Assembly: GCF_022664435.1 (NCBI RefSeq)
Contig: NZ_JAKREU010000004.1
Span: 1-64,000, forward strand
DNA from: Sphingomonas panni
GTDB taxonomy: Bacteria > Pseudomonadota > Alphaproteobacteria > Sphingomonadales > Sphingomonadaceae
Length of the DNA stretch: 64,000 nt
Direction of reading: 5' to 3'
Shown here: in pieces, positions 1-10,653 of the stretch
Layout of the letters: each line of letters starts with the position of its first letter
How positions within the stretch are numbered: position 1 is the stretch's first letter
Translations under genes and position numbers: made by a program
Notes under the pieces: model-generated
What the model was told of the DNA's origin: nothing
Databases searched by the model: none
The model's input: the letters and a program-made list of their open reading frames with translations, nothing else

Positions 1-182
1 GGGGCGATGCCTTTGCCAGCGGCGTGCTGCACGCGCTGATGTCGGATCGCGACGAAGCGACGGCGGCGAACTGGGGGCTCGCGGTTGCGGCGCTCAAACA
101 TTCGCTGCCCGGCGATTTCAGCCTGTTCCGTCAAGCGGATATCGACGCATTCCTCGCCGGCGGGCTGGACGTTCGGCGCTGA
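1..182 (+). CDS. kdgK: 2-dehydro-3-deoxygluconokinase, C-terminal end (partial)
   Basis: The reading frame is open from the left edge (first full codon at base 3) to TGA at 180-182, giving the last 59 residues of a PfkB-family sugar kinase. It starts inside the family signature: GDAFASG follows the expected G-A, and its Asp is the catalytic base of PfkB kinases. The later stretch AALKHSLPGDF is typical of KDG kinases, which phosphorylate 2-keto-3-deoxygluconate in the Entner-Doudoroff and uronate pathways. The N-terminal two thirds lie outside the window, so substrate specificity cannot be verified; another PfkB kinase remains possible. Confidence 0.8.
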   Translation, partial: GDAFASGVLHALMSDRDEATAANWGLAVAALKHSLPGDFSLFRQADIDAFLAGGLDVRR

Positions 183-404
183 CGATCACGGCCGTTCCTT
201 CGCGCGGGCGAGGGACTCGCACGGCTGCCGCCGAACGCTGTCCATAGGATATGCCAGCAGGCGCTCCGATGGCGTTCGCCAACTGCGCGAGCACGCCGGA
301 ATGCGGCACCGCAACACGCAACATTCCTTAACCTATGTGTCGTAATCGCGCCGCAATCGCGCCACGGTGATGCTGTCGGCGTAACGACCCGCTGTATTCC
401 AAAG

Positions 405-438
405 AAAAGGGGCGCCACCGTTGCCGGGGCGCCCCTTT
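405..438 (-). terminator. Rho-independent terminator of the small lipoprotein gene
   Basis: A perfect 8-bp stem (GGGGCGCC at 409-416 with GGCGCCCC at 428-435) is flanked by A/T runs. On the minus strand the hairpin is followed by TTTTCTTT, and it lies about 45 bases past the stop of the minus-strand lipoprotein gene. It may also act for the kinase gene on the plus strand. Nothing else is seen between 183 and 481. Confidence 0.75.
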
Positions 439-481
439 CCGAATTCCGGTTTCCCGCGCCACATAAGCGCGGGAACGGGAA

Positions 482-727
482 TTACATGCCGTTGTGCTCG
501 GCGGCGTTCTCGATCGCGTCCGAAGCGTCTTCGGCGTTTTCCGAAGCGTTCATCAGGTCGGCAGCGACTGCTTCGTTCGAGGTGTTCTCAGCCTGGGCTT
601 CCAGGTTGTCCGCCAGCATTTCCAGGTTGTCCGAAGCTGCGTCCGCAGCGTTGTCGGTCGGGGTGTTCTTGCAAGCGGCGACCGAGAGGAGGCCGGCAGC
701 GGCGGCGACGAGCATGATCTTCTTCAT
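482..727 (-). CDS. Small acidic lipoprotein, unknown function
   Basis: This 81-residue protein has a lipoprotein signal: Lys-Lys at positions 2-3, a hydrophobic stretch, and a lipobox V-A-A-C with Cys19 as the predicted lipidated residue. The mature part is very acidic and Ala/Asn/Glu-rich with repeated short DN/EN units (ADNLE, AENTS, SENAE), so it is probably helical or disordered. It resembles the small entericidin-like lipoproteins often seen in sphingomonads, but I cannot assign a function. The ATG at 727 was chosen because it gives a proper signal peptide; the frame stays open further upstream without one. It is monocistronic with its own terminator. Confidence 0.75.
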   Translation of the reverse strand: MKKIMLVAAAAGLLSVAACKNTPTDNAADAASDNLEMLADNLEAQAENTSNEAVAADLMNASENAEDASDAIENAAEHNGM

Positions 728-1160
728 TCGGGTTACTCCCAGAAAATTCCATTTCGCGAATATCCCGGCGTCACCGCCGTCGCGAGATTGCCGCAATAGC
801 GCCTTCGCAGCCGCCGTCAATCTCCAATTGTGGCAAGAATGCGGCTTTGCGACCAATGGTGGACCGTGGTAGCGGCGCGACGAACCGACGAAACCGTTCG
901 TTTTTACCCGGATTTCCGCCGTTGCCGCTACGTCATGTTGCGCCTGCGAACGCATGGCGGGGACGGTCCCGCCCGCTGCCGTCATCTTGCGTAAAGTTTA
1001 TCGAAACCTTCGGCGGGCAGGGACGCAAATCGCTGCGAATCGGCCCGGCGCCGCCGCCGTTCGGTCCATGGTGGCCGCGTTGCCAATTCGCCGCCCCGTC
1101 GCTACATCGCGCCAGAACCTTTGATACCACCTTCAGATATTCGAAACGGAGCCTTCGGCA
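728..1160. other. Divergent intergenic region between lipoprotein gene and ettA
   Basis: These 433 bases separate two divergently transcribed genes and should hold both promoters. I see no convincing ORF, tRNA, or strong hairpin with a T-run. The ORFs that cross it are antisense or frame-shifted extensions of neighbouring genes. Confidence 0.5.
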
Positions 1161-2840
<1,680 letters not shown>

Positions 2841-2844
2841 TCCG

Positions 2845-4026
2845 ATGGCGGTAGTGGAAGAAAACGGGGCGGGGTCGGACGATCCCGCCGATGCGATCCG
2901 CTATCGCCTCGACCAGCAGCGCATTCTCGCCGAATTCGGCGGCATCGCGCTGCGCAGCCGCGATATCGACGAGATCGTCCGGGCGGCGGTCGAACTTGCC
3001 GCGCGCGGGATGCGGACGCGGCTCGCCAAGTTTTTGCACCATGACGATCAGGGCGGCGCGCTGATCGTCCGCGCCGGCATCGGCTGGGACGAAGGTGTCG
3101 TCGGGCAGGCGGAGATGGGCGACGATCTCGCCTCGCCCGCCGGCTTCGCCTTCCGCACCGGTGAGGCGGTGATCTCCAACCATCTGAGCGACGAAAAGCG
3201 CTTCCGCACGCCCGGTTTCATGGCCGATCACGGGGTCAAGCGCGCGATCAACGTGTTGGTCGAGGCCAATGGCCGCCGCTTCGGCGTGCTGGAGGTCGAC
3301 AGCCGCCAGGACGGTCGGTTCGAGGAAGACGACCTCGCCTTCATGCAGGGCTTCGCCAACCTGATCGGCGTCGCCATCGAACGGCTGGAGGCCGAAGCAT
3401 CGCTGCGCGCGGCGATCGAGCATCAGGAACTGTTGACGCGCGAGGCATCGCACCGGGTCAAGAACAGCCTGGCGATGGTGTCGGCCATGCTCAACCTGCA
3501 GATGCGCGAGGACGACGATCCGCGCGTCCAGCGGATGCTGGGCGATGCGCAGGCGCGGATCGTCGCCATCGGGCAGGCGCACGACCAGCTGTGGCAGGGC
3601 GACCGCGTGGGCGTCGTCGCGCTCGACCGGCTGCTGTGCGGCATCGTCGAGCAATTGCGGGAACAGGCGCCCGACCACGCGATCGAGTGCGACATCGCGC
3701 CGCTGGTCGTCAGCGGCGATACCGCGATCCCGCTGGGGCTGTTGCTGACCGAACTGGTCACCAACGCGATAAAATATGCCTATGGCGAGGGCGGCGGCAC
3801 GGTCACGATCGAGACGCGCTGCGACGACGGGCAACTCCGGATGGAGGTCGTCGATCGCGGGCAGGGGCTACCGGCGGGGTTCGATCCGACCGCGGCGCGC
3901 CCGACCAGCCTGGGGATGCGGATGGTGTCCAGCCTGGCGCGGCAGCTGGGCGGCACGCTGACGTTCGACGATGCGGCACCGGGAACGCGTGTGACGTTCG
4001 CGATACCGCTGCCCGAGGCGGTGTAG
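2845..4026 (+). CDS. GAF-domain sensor histidine kinase, HisKA_2/HWE class
   Basis: A 393-residue soluble kinase. Residues about 25-180 form a GAF-like sensor domain (ending FANLIGVAIERLEAE). The dimerisation/phosphoacceptor segment follows, with His203 in ASHRVKNSLAMVSAMLNLQ, typical of HisKA_2 kinases. The ATPase domain has an N-box near 303-312 (ELVTNAIKYAY) and a glycine loop (LGMRMVSSLARQLGG). No transmembrane segment is visible, so it should sense a cytoplasmic signal. In alphaproteobacteria this kinase class often feeds the PhyR general stress response or light/redox sensing, but no partner regulator lies beside it. It sits directly behind ettA. Confidence 0.88.
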   Translation: MAVVEENGAGSDDPADAIRYRLDQQRILAEFGGIALRSRDIDEIVRAAVELAARGMRTRLAKFLHHDDQGGALIVRAGIGWDEGVVGQAEMGDDLASPAGFAFRTGEAVISNHLSDEKRFRTPGFMADHGVKRAINVLVEANGRRFGVLEVDSRQDGRFEEDDLAFMQGFANLIGVAIERLEAEASLRAAIEHQELLTREASHRVKNSLAMVSAMLNLQMREDDDPRVQRMLGDAQARIVAIGQAHDQLWQGDRVGVVALDRLLCGIVEQLREQAPDHAIECDIAPLVVSGDTAIPLGLLLTELVTNAIKYAYGEGGGTVTIETRCDDGQLRMEVVDRGQGLPAGFDPTAARPTSLGMRMVSSLARQLGGTLTFDDAAPGTRVTFAIPLPEAV

Positions 4027-4037
4027 GCCACTTCCGA

Positions 4038-4158
4038 CCCGTTCGGTTCGAGCAGTTTCGAGCTTGTCGAGAAGCGTCTGTCGAGAACGGCCTGCTTGTG
4101 ACACCGGCTTCTCGACGGGCGGTTCTCGACAGGCTCGAACCTGCTCGAAGCAAACGGG
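4038..4158. repeat. About 121-bp palindromic intergenic element, family A copy 1
   Basis: The ends form a long imperfect inverted repeat: CCCGTTCGGTTCGAGCAG on the left against CTGCTCGAAGCAAACGGG on the right, with inner GTCGAGAAG / CTTCTCGAC arms. Two similar elements lie at 14549-14668 and 58731-58851. This copy sits between convergent genes. It contains no ORF and could fold into a long hairpin in RNA. Confidence 0.85.
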
Positions 4159-4189
4159 GTGGGTCAGGAAAGGGGGAGGCCGCCCCCCC

Positions 4190-4966
4190 TCACACCCGCT
4201 TGACGAACACCCCGGTATCGCGGCGCTCGACCTCGAACTCCTTCACCTTCTCGATCAGGTCCGACAACCGCTTGAACCCGTAATTGCGCGTGTCGAAGCT
4301 CGACCGGTTGGCCGCGCGCTGGCCGACTTCGGACAGGCTGGCAAAGCCGCGCTTGTCGACCTTCGACGCGTCATAGGCATCGGACAGCAGCTTCACCAGC
4401 GACGCATCGACCTTCTGGCTCTTGCGCGCCGGGGCAGGCGCGGGCTTGGCCGCCGGGGTGGCAGCCGGCGCGGCAACGCCGCCGATCGCGGGGGGCAGCG
4501 GCATGTTGGCCACGTCCTCGACATCCAGCGACGCGACATCGATGAACCGCGTGCAGCTCTCGCGGAACCCTTCGGGCGTGCGGTCGGTGCCGAAGCCATA
4601 GACCGGCACCCCTTCCTGCCGGATGCGCTGGGCAAGCGGCATGAAGTCGCTGTCCGACGACATGATGCCGAACCCGGTGATCCGGCCGCGCAGCAGCAGG
4701 TCCATCGCGTCGATGGTCATGCGCATGTCGGTGGCGTTCTTGCCCTTGGTGATGTCGAACTGCTGGAACGGTTCGATACCGTGGCGCATCAACAGCGCCT
4801 TCCAGCTCTTCAGGCCCGGCTTCTCCCAATTGCCATAGGCGCGGCGGACATTGACCGTGCCGAACTCGGCCAGCACCGTCAGCACGGAATCGAGATAGGC
4901 GGCGCCGGCATTGTCGGCATCGATCAGCAACGCGACGTTGCCGGTGGGGGCGTGATGATTGGCCAT
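4190..4966 (-). CDS. NYN-domain protein with C-terminal OST-HTH/LOTUS-like domain
   Basis: A 258-residue cytoplasmic protein. Residues 10-155 form a LabA-like NYN (PIN-fold) domain, a predicted metal-dependent RNase fold. Acidic residues fit the active site: Asp16 and Asp18 in LLIDADNAG, the KNATDMRM segment, and SSDSDF. A Pro/Ala-rich linker follows. The C-terminal 75 residues resemble the OST-HTH/LOTUS domain, which is found fused to NYN domains and is thought to bind RNA. Function is therefore probably RNA binding or cleavage, but no substrate is known from context. It is transcribed alone, about 33 bases from the antiporter gene and in the same direction. Confidence 0.85.
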   Translation of the reverse strand: MANHHAPTGNVALLIDADNAGAAYLDSVLTVLAEFGTVNVRRAYGNWEKPGLKSWKALLMRHGIEPFQQFDITKGKNATDMRMTIDAMDLLLRGRITGFGIMSSDSDFMPLAQRIRQEGVPVYGFGTDRTPEGFRESCTRFIDVASLDVEDVANMPLPPAIGGVAAPAATPAAKPAPAPARKSQKVDASLVKLLSDAYDASKVDKRGFASLSEVGQRAANRSSFDTRNYGFKRLSDLIEKVKEFEVERRDTGVFVKRV

Positions 4967-4998
4967 GGCGTTCGTCTATCCTGTCCGGGCGGCGGCGG

Positions 4999-6645
4999 CT
5001 ATGCCTCCTGCAACCGCTGTTCCTCGGCCCGGCGCAACATGGTGCGGGCCAGTTCCTCCTCGCCCAGCACGACCTGGTCGACGCCGTGGCGGGTGAGATA
5101 TTGCACTTCCTCCGCCGAATGCGCCCGCGACAATATGTAGAGGTCGGCATTCATGCCGCGCGCGTGCTGGACGATGGCGCCCGCCTCGAACCCGCCGGGA
5201 ATGGCGATCAGCAGCTTGGTCGCCTGCGCCACGCCGGCATCGCGCAGCACATTGGGGTCGAGCGCATTGCCCAGTACCACGCTCCAGCCATGCGCCTGCG
5301 CCGTGCGCGCGGTATCGGCCTGATCCTCGATCACGACGAACGCGCGGCCCGACTCACGCAGCCCTTCCGCGATCAGTCGCCCGACCCGGCCCGCACCGAT
5401 CAGCACGACATGATCCTCGCGCGCTTCCTCCCGCGCCGCCTCGCGCGCCTGCGACGGCCCCGGCTCCTCGCCCCGTCCGGCGACCGCGCCGAACAGGAAC
5501 GGATTGACCATGATCGACAGGATCGCCCCCGCCAGGATCAGGTCGCGGCCCTCGCTCGGCAGGATGTTCAGGCTGGTCCCGATGCCGGCGAGGATGAACG
5601 AGAATTCGCCGATCTGCGCAAGGCTGGCGGCGATGGTCGCGGCCGTCCGATTGGGATGGCCGAACAGGCGGACGATGGCAAAGGCGGCCGCCGACTTGCC
5701 GATGACGATGATGGCGATCGTCGCGATCAACGGTCCGGGTTGTTCGACCAGCACCTGCGGATTGAACAACATGCCGACCGACACGAAGAACAGTACGGCG
5801 AACGCATCGCGCAACGGCAGCGTTTCCTGCGCCGCCCGCCGGCTGAGCGGCGTCTCGCCCAGGATCATGCCGGCGAAGAACGCGCCGAGCGCGAACGAGA
5901 CGTCGAACGCCAGGGCCGCCCCGAACGCCACACCCAATGCAATGGCCAGCACCGCCAGCCGGAACAACTCGCGGGAACCGGTATGCACCACCCAGTGCAG
6001 CGCCCACGGGATTACCCGCCGCCCGACCACCAGCATCAGCGTGACGAAGCCGGTAACCTTCAGCAGCGTCATCGCGATGGCGGTAAAGATCGCACCCGGC
6101 GCGGCGGCCTTGGCCGGATCGACTGCGGCGGCCACGACGGGCAACAGGACGAGCGCCAGCACCATCGCCAGATCCTCGACGATCAGCCACCCGACCGCGA
6201 TCCGTCCCCGCTCGGTCTGGACCAGCGCGCGGGCCTCCAGCGCGCGCAGCAGGACGACGGTACTCGCGACCGACAGCGCCAGCCCGAACACGATCCCGGC
6301 CATCAGCGACCAGCCGAGAAACTGCGACAGGCCCCAGCCCATCGTCGTCGCGACGGCAATCTGCACGATCGCGCCCGGCACGGCGATGCGCCAGACGGAC
6401 AACAGGTCCTTCAGCGAGAAATGCAGCCCGACCCCGAACATCAGCAGGATGACGCCGATCTCCGCCAGTTCGGTCGCAATGCCCGAATGCGCTACGAAGC
6501 CCGGCGTGAACGGGCCGATCAACACGCCCGCCATCAGATAGCCGGCGATCGGCGACACGCGCAGCTTGAGCGCCACCGCACCCAGCGCGAACGCTGCGAC
6601 CAATGCGGTGACGATGGTTCCGATCAGCGGCGTGTAATGCGGCAT
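4999..6645 (-). CDS. YbaL/KefB-type monovalent cation:proton antiporter
   Basis: A 548-residue inner-membrane protein. Residues about 5-385 carry roughly a dozen hydrophobic segments of the CPA2 exchanger family. They include GYLMAGVLIGPFTPGF and VGWLIVEDLAMVLALVLLPV, which bears an acidic Glu-Asp in a membrane helix, as expected for proton coupling. A cytoplasmic RCK/TrkA-N domain follows from about 410, with the Rossmann motif VVLIGAGRVGR that binds NAD(H) or nucleotides. The length and domain order match E. coli YbaL (558 residues) better than KefB/KefC. The transported ion cannot be read from the sequence; K+ or Na+ efflux is likely. Confidence 0.88.
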   Translation of the reverse strand: MPHYTPLIGTIVTALVAAFALGAVALKLRVSPIAGYLMAGVLIGPFTPGFVAHSGIATELAEIGVILLMFGVGLHFSLKDLLSVWRIAVPGAIVQIAVATTMGWGLSQFLGWSLMAGIVFGLALSVASTVVLLRALEARALVQTERGRIAVGWLIVEDLAMVLALVLLPVVAAAVDPAKAAAPGAIFTAIAMTLLKVTGFVTLMLVVGRRVIPWALHWVVHTGSRELFRLAVLAIALGVAFGAALAFDVSFALGAFFAGMILGETPLSRRAAQETLPLRDAFAVLFFVSVGMLFNPQVLVEQPGPLIATIAIIVIGKSAAAFAIVRLFGHPNRTAATIAASLAQIGEFSFILAGIGTSLNILPSEGRDLILAGAILSIMVNPFLFGAVAGRGEEPGPSQAREAAREEAREDHVVLIGAGRVGRLIAEGLRESGRAFVVIEDQADTARTAQAHGWSVVLGNALDPNVLRDAGVAQATKLLIAIPGGFEAGAIVQHARGMNADLYILSRAHSAEEVQYLTRHGVDQVVLGEEELARTMLRRAEEQRLQEA

Positions 6646-6750
6646 TGCGTCTCCTAGGCCGGTTAGTTGACTAGCGAACGGACGGCAGCGCGCTTGGGTT
6701 CGCCGACGTACCGAATTTGCTTGCCCGTCAATGGCAGGGGCGGCGCGGGG

Positions 6751-7104
6751 TCATTCGATGTCGTCCTCATATCCCGCGAGCGCGGCGATCGCCGCCGGGT
6801 CGCGGGCATGGCGCTGGCGCAGCGCACGAAGGGCGGCGTCGGTACCGGTGCAGGTTCGCTCCATGCCATATTTCAGGAATGCCGCGCGTGCCGGCCCGGT
6901 CGGCTCCTCGCCGCGCAGATGGTCGCATTCGTCGCGCTTCAGGCGGAAGGCGACGACATCGGCAGGAAGGACAGGTTTGGGGGAGGGGAGGCTGTCCGTT
7001 TGCGCCTTCGCGCCGTGAGTCTCGACGCGCACCGTCGGTTCCTGCGTCGGGGGGCCACCGCAGCCCGACAACAGCACCGCGCCGACCATTGCCATCAACC
7101 GCAT
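6751..7104 (-). CDS. Small lipoprotein, unknown function
   Basis: A 117-residue predicted lipoprotein. The start MRLMAMVGAVLLSGC gives a short signal with lipobox L-S-G-C and Cys15. The mature part has a Pro-rich linker and a helical C-terminal half containing two further Cys (DECDHLRG and ERTCTGT) that could form a disulfide. It starts 24 bases after the greB stop and is likely the third gene of the slt-greB operon. I do not recognise a named family. Confidence 0.7.
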   Translation of the reverse strand: MRLMAMVGAVLLSGCGGPPTQEPTVRVETHGAKAQTDSLPSPKPVLPADVVAFRLKRDECDHLRGEEPTGPARAAFLKYGMERTCTGTDAALRALRQRHARDPAAIAALAGYEDDIE

Positions 7105-7127
7105 CTCGCTCCCCCGACCCCATCGGC

Positions 7128-7610
7128 TTACGGATAGGTGATCGCCATCACCTCATATTCCTTGGCACCGGCGGGCAGCGCGACGGTCCGCACGTCGCCG
7201 ACCGCGCTCCCGCGCAGGGCGCGCGCCATCGGCGAGTTCCACCCGATCCGCCCCTTGCCGGCATCGGCCTCGTCATCGCCGACCAGCTCCAGCACGCGGT
7301 GATTGTCATCTTCGTCGGCGATGGTGACGGTCGCGCCGAACCATGCCCGGCCGCGTTCGGTCTGGGCGGCGGGGTCGACGACCCGCGCCGCCTTCATCCG
7401 CTTGGCGAGGAAGCCCAGCCGCCGGTCGATCTCGCGGAGCCGTTTGCGACCATAGATATAGTCGCCATTTTCCGACCGGTCGCCATTGCCCGCGGCCCAG
7501 GCGATGACGTCGACCAGCTTGGGCCGTTCCTCGCCCAGCAGCTGGTCATATTCGGCCTTCAACACGGCATAGCCCGTCGGCGTGATATAGTTCGGACGCG
7601 GCTCGCTCAT
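7128..7610 (-). CDS. greB: Transcription elongation factor GreB
   Basis: This 160-residue protein is a GreA/GreB family member. The N-terminal coiled coil (about 1-75) carries the tip acidic region around GDRSENGDYIYGRKRLREIDRR, and the C-terminal domain is FKBP-like. The NYITPTGY start and the YGRKRLREIDRR stretch are typical of GreB rather than GreA. GreB enters the RNA polymerase secondary channel and stimulates cleavage of backtracked RNA. Its ATG overlaps the TGA of slt by 4 bases, so translation is probably coupled to that gene. Confidence 0.93.
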   Translation of the reverse strand: MSEPRPNYITPTGYAVLKAEYDQLLGEERPKLVDVIAWAAGNGDRSENGDYIYGRKRLREIDRRLGFLAKRMKAARVVDPAAQTERGRAWFGATVTIADEDDNHRVLELVGDDEADAGKGRIGWNSPMARALRGSAVGDVRTVALPAGAKEYEVMAITYP

Positions 7611-9655
7611 CCCGGACGGTTCTTCCCAAGATACCAGCTAAGGTTGTTCGGCCCGCGCGACCGCGCCTTCTCGGTATGGATCAGGTCATAGACGACCGCA
7701 TTTTCCAGCACCCGCTGCACGTAACCGCGCGTCTCGCTGTACGGAATCTTCTCGATCCAGTCGATCACGTCGACGCCCGGCATGCGCGGGTCGCCATTGG
7801 CCCGCAGCCATTTGTTCACATTGCCCGGCCCGGCATTGTACGCCGCCACCGCCAGCGGATAGCTGCCGCCGTAATAATCGAGCATCCGCTGGATGAAGCT
7901 CGACCCCAGCGCCATGTTGTACGACGGGTCGTTCAGCGATGACGGACTGTAAGACAGCCCCAGCTTCCCCGCCGTTTCCCGGGCCGTGGCCGGCATCAGC
8001 TGCATCAACCCGCGCGCGCCGGTGCGGCTGACGGCGGTGCGGTCGAACTGGCTTTCCTGCCGCGCGATGGCGTGGATCAGCGTGAACTGGTCGCGTTGCG
8101 ATGCGGTGACCGGGACCGATGGGTATCCGGCCAGCGTATAGTCGCTATGCCCGTTCAGCAGCGCGCTGCGCCCGACCATCACGGCCAGGTCGGGGCGGTC
8201 GACCGCCTTGGCCAGCTCGACCGCCAGCGCATGGTCGGTGTCGCTGCGCGCATCCTCCGCGATCTTGCGGACGAACAGGCCCTGATCGGCAACTTGCCCG
8301 GTGCGGCCGAGATAGCGGGTCGCCTTCGCCACGTCGCTGTTCATATAGGCCGCACGCACCGCCGCCGGGATCGCCGCCGGATCGGCGGTGTCGCTCGGCG
8401 CGCGCAGCGGCCGGCCGATGCGTTCGCTGGCAAGTTGTCCGTAATACAGGTCGCCCAGATCGGCGGCCTGCGCATACCAGCGATCGGCGGTGGCGCGGTC
8501 GCCCGCCGCCTCCGCCGCGCGGCCTGCCCAGTAATAGCCTTTGGTCCTGACGGTCGGCGTGCGCGATCCGCTGGCATAGCGCGCGAACATGCCCGTCGCG
8601 TCGGTCGGCCGGTTCAGCTTCTGCAACGCCACGGTGCCGGCCAGCCAGGCAAGGCTGGTATAGTCGTCGCGCTCGCCATAGGCCGCATCGGCGATGACCG
8701 TGCCTGCCGGGAACGCGTCGTCGATCTGCGACGCGATGCGATAGGCGAGGTCGAACTGGCTGTCCGCCTGCGCCGCCTTCGCATTGGTCAGCAGGACCTC
8801 GAGCCATTCCTCGACATCGCCGGGGCTGCGCGACAGGCGGCGCGGCTGGGCGAGGTAGGAGCGTGCGGCCACCGACTGGCCGGTCGCGCGCAGCCAGCTG
8901 GCGCGGTCGCCGATATAGCCCGGATCGGCGCGGTCGACGCCCGGCTGCTCGCCGCGGACGCTGGCATCCGACGCATTGGTGCGGAACGCGATGCGCGCGT
9001 CGAAGGTCGGGCGCATCGCGGCGGAGACATAGCCGATCTGCCGGCCTGCGGCGGTCGTCGCATTCTGCCACAACAACCGGTCCATCCGCGCGTCGTGATC
9101 CTGCGGCGTGAGGGCGGACGCGAACCGGCCGAGCAGCTTCGTTTCGTCATTGGTACGTAGCGCACCCCGGCGCCATGCGGCGCGCGCGGCCTCCTGCGCC
9201 TCCGCCATCCGCCCGCTCGCCGCCAGCGCTTCCGCCATGCGCAGCCGTCCGGCGGCGGTCAGCGGGGGATAGCGATCGAAGAAGCGCAGCACCGTCGCCG
9301 GGTCCTGCGCGCCATCGGCCAGCACCGTCTCCGCCGCCGCGCGCCGGCTGGTTTCCCCCGGAAATCCCGGATGGGCCAGCAGGAAGCGGGCATAGTCGGT
9401 GAAGGGATAATTGTCCGATTGCTGCAACCGTTTCCAGTCGGCCAGCACCGGCTGAATCGGGTCGTAGGCTTGCGCCTGCGCTACCGGCTGCACCATCGGT
9501 CGGGCAGGGGCGGGCAGCGGCTGCACTATCGGTGCAGGCTGCGGTTGAACGGAGATTTGCGCGGCGGGATTGAACATCCCGGCGGCCATGGCGGCGCTCG
9601 CGACGCCGGTGAGCAGGAACGCGCTCTTGAACACGGTGGTCAGCATACTGGACAT
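7607..9655 (-). CDS. slt: Soluble lytic murein transglycosylase
   Basis: A periplasmic peptidoglycan lyase of 682 residues. It has a signal peptide (MSSMLTTVFKSAFLLTGVAS) and a long helical, TPR-like superhelix over about residues 60-500. The C-terminal SLT domain has catalytic Glu at about 534 in IARQESQF, followed by GARGLMQLMPATA and AVAAYNAGPGNV, both diagnostic. It cleaves glycan strands to form 1,6-anhydromuropeptides. The ATG at 9655 was preferred over one ten codons upstream because it begins the signal peptide. A Pro/Gln/Val-rich linker follows the signal. It overlaps greB by 4 bases downstream and is divergent from dapA. Confidence 0.93.
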   Translation of the reverse strand: MSSMLTTVFKSAFLLTGVASAAMAAGMFNPAAQISVQPQPAPIVQPLPAPARPMVQPVAQAQAYDPIQPVLADWKRLQQSDNYPFTDYARFLLAHPGFPGETSRRAAAETVLADGAQDPATVLRFFDRYPPLTAAGRLRMAEALAASGRMAEAQEAARAAWRRGALRTNDETKLLGRFASALTPQDHDARMDRLLWQNATTAAGRQIGYVSAAMRPTFDARIAFRTNASDASVRGEQPGVDRADPGYIGDRASWLRATGQSVAARSYLAQPRRLSRSPGDVEEWLEVLLTNAKAAQADSQFDLAYRIASQIDDAFPAGTVIADAAYGERDDYTSLAWLAGTVALQKLNRPTDATGMFARYASGSRTPTVRTKGYYWAGRAAEAAGDRATADRWYAQAADLGDLYYGQLASERIGRPLRAPSDTADPAAIPAAVRAAYMNSDVAKATRYLGRTGQVADQGLFVRKIAEDARSDTDHALAVELAKAVDRPDLAVMVGRSALLNGHSDYTLAGYPSVPVTASQRDQFTLIHAIARQESQFDRTAVSRTGARGLMQLMPATARETAGKLGLSYSPSSLNDPSYNMALGSSFIQRMLDYYGGSYPLAVAAYNAGPGNVNKWLRANGDPRMPGVDVIDWIEKIPYSETRGYVQRVLENAVVYDLIHTEKARSRGPNNLSWYLGKNRPG

Positions 9656-9724
9656 GATATGGAAGCCCGCCCTATCTGTCGCCACCTTTTCGGCTCAAAT
9701 CCCAGTCTGCGGAGCGCGTTTTCC

Positions 9725-10609
9725 ATGTTTTCCGGCTCGATTCCCGCGCTCGTCACCCCGTTCGCCGACGGTCGGTTCGACGAAGCATCGTTCCGCGCCC
9801 TCGTCGACTGGCAGATCGAGAGCGGGTCGAGCGCGTTGGTCCCCTGCGGCACCACCGGCGAAGCGGCGACGATGACGATCGAGGAGCATGACCATGTCGT
9901 GCGCGTCTGCGTCGATCAGGCGCGCGGCCGGGTGCCGGTGATCGCCGGCTGTGGGTCGAACGACACCGCCGTCGCGCTGCACCACATCCATGCCGCCAAG
10001 GCCGCCGGCGCCGCCGCCGCGCTGCTGGTGCCCCCTTATTACAACCGCCCCAATCAGGAGGGGGTGTTCCGCCATTTCGAGGTGCTGGCGTCGCAGGGCG
10101 GCCTGCCGATCGTCCTCTACAACGTACCCGGCCGCACCATCACCGACATCAATGTCGAAACGGTCGAGCGCATCGTGAAGGCGTTCCCCGACGTCGTTGT
10201 CGGCATCAAGGACGCGACCGGCCAGATGGCGCGCGTCGCCGAACACCGGATGCGGTGCGGGACCGGCTTCGCCCAGTTGTCGGGCAATGACGACATGACG
10301 CTGGCCTTCATGGCGATGGGCGGCGTCGGCGCGATCTCGGTCACCGCCAATGTCGCGCCGGCGATGTGCGCGGAATTCCAGGACGCCTGCGCCGCCGGCG
10401 ACTATGCCCGCGCGCTGACCATCCAGGACCGGCTGTTCCCGCTGCACGCGGCGCTGTTCAGCGATGCGTCGCCGGGGCCGGTCAAATATGCGCTGGGCCG
10501 GGTCCGTCCGGGCTTCCCGACCGACCTGCGCCTGCCGATGACGCCCGCGTCGGAAGCGTCGCAGGCGGCGGTCGATGCCGCGCTCGCCCATGCCGGCCTG
10601 ATCCGCTGA
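9725..10609 (+). CDS. dapA: 4-hydroxy-tetrahydrodipicolinate synthase
   Basis: A 294-residue TIM-barrel aldolase of the lysine/meso-diaminopimelate pathway that condenses pyruvate with aspartate semialdehyde in the cytoplasm. The Schiff-base lysine is Lys162 in VVGIKDATG. The catalytic Tyr is at about 132 in VLYNVPGRT, and the substrate-binding CGTTGEA stretch is near residue 41. The start MFSGSIPALVTPF is the standard family start; the frame is open upstream but that part lies in the divergent promoter region shared with slt. Diaminopimelate links this enzyme to peptidoglycan, like its neighbour. Confidence 0.96.
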   Translation: MFSGSIPALVTPFADGRFDEASFRALVDWQIESGSSALVPCGTTGEAATMTIEEHDHVVRVCVDQARGRVPVIAGCGSNDTAVALHHIHAAKAAGAAAALLVPPYYNRPNQEGVFRHFEVLASQGGLPIVLYNVPGRTITDINVETVERIVKAFPDVVVGIKDATGQMARVAEHRMRCGTGFAQLSGNDDMTLAFMAMGGVGAISVTANVAPAMCAEFQDACAAGDYARALTIQDRLFPLHAALFSDASPGPVKYALGRVRPGFPTDLRLPMTPASEASQAAVDAALAHAGLIR

Positions 10610-10653
10610 GCGCGCACCGCCCCGTTGCCGTAGCGGCTGTGCAGGCCTAACAC

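Noticed and set aside
4038..4158. CRISPR-like or transposon end repeats in intergenic regions
   Set aside because: The repeats are palindromes in different loci, not a spaced array. No transposase or target-site duplication could be identified in the window.
5086..6657. 523-codon plus-strand frame opposite the antiporter gene
   Set aside because: The product is an Arg/Asp/Gln-rich mirror of membrane helices with no hydrophobic or catalytic pattern.
6663..6869. 68-codon minus-strand frame near the small lipoprotein
   Set aside because: It overlaps the lipoprotein gene in another frame, has no signal or ribosome site, and is Arg/Pro-rich like other shadows.
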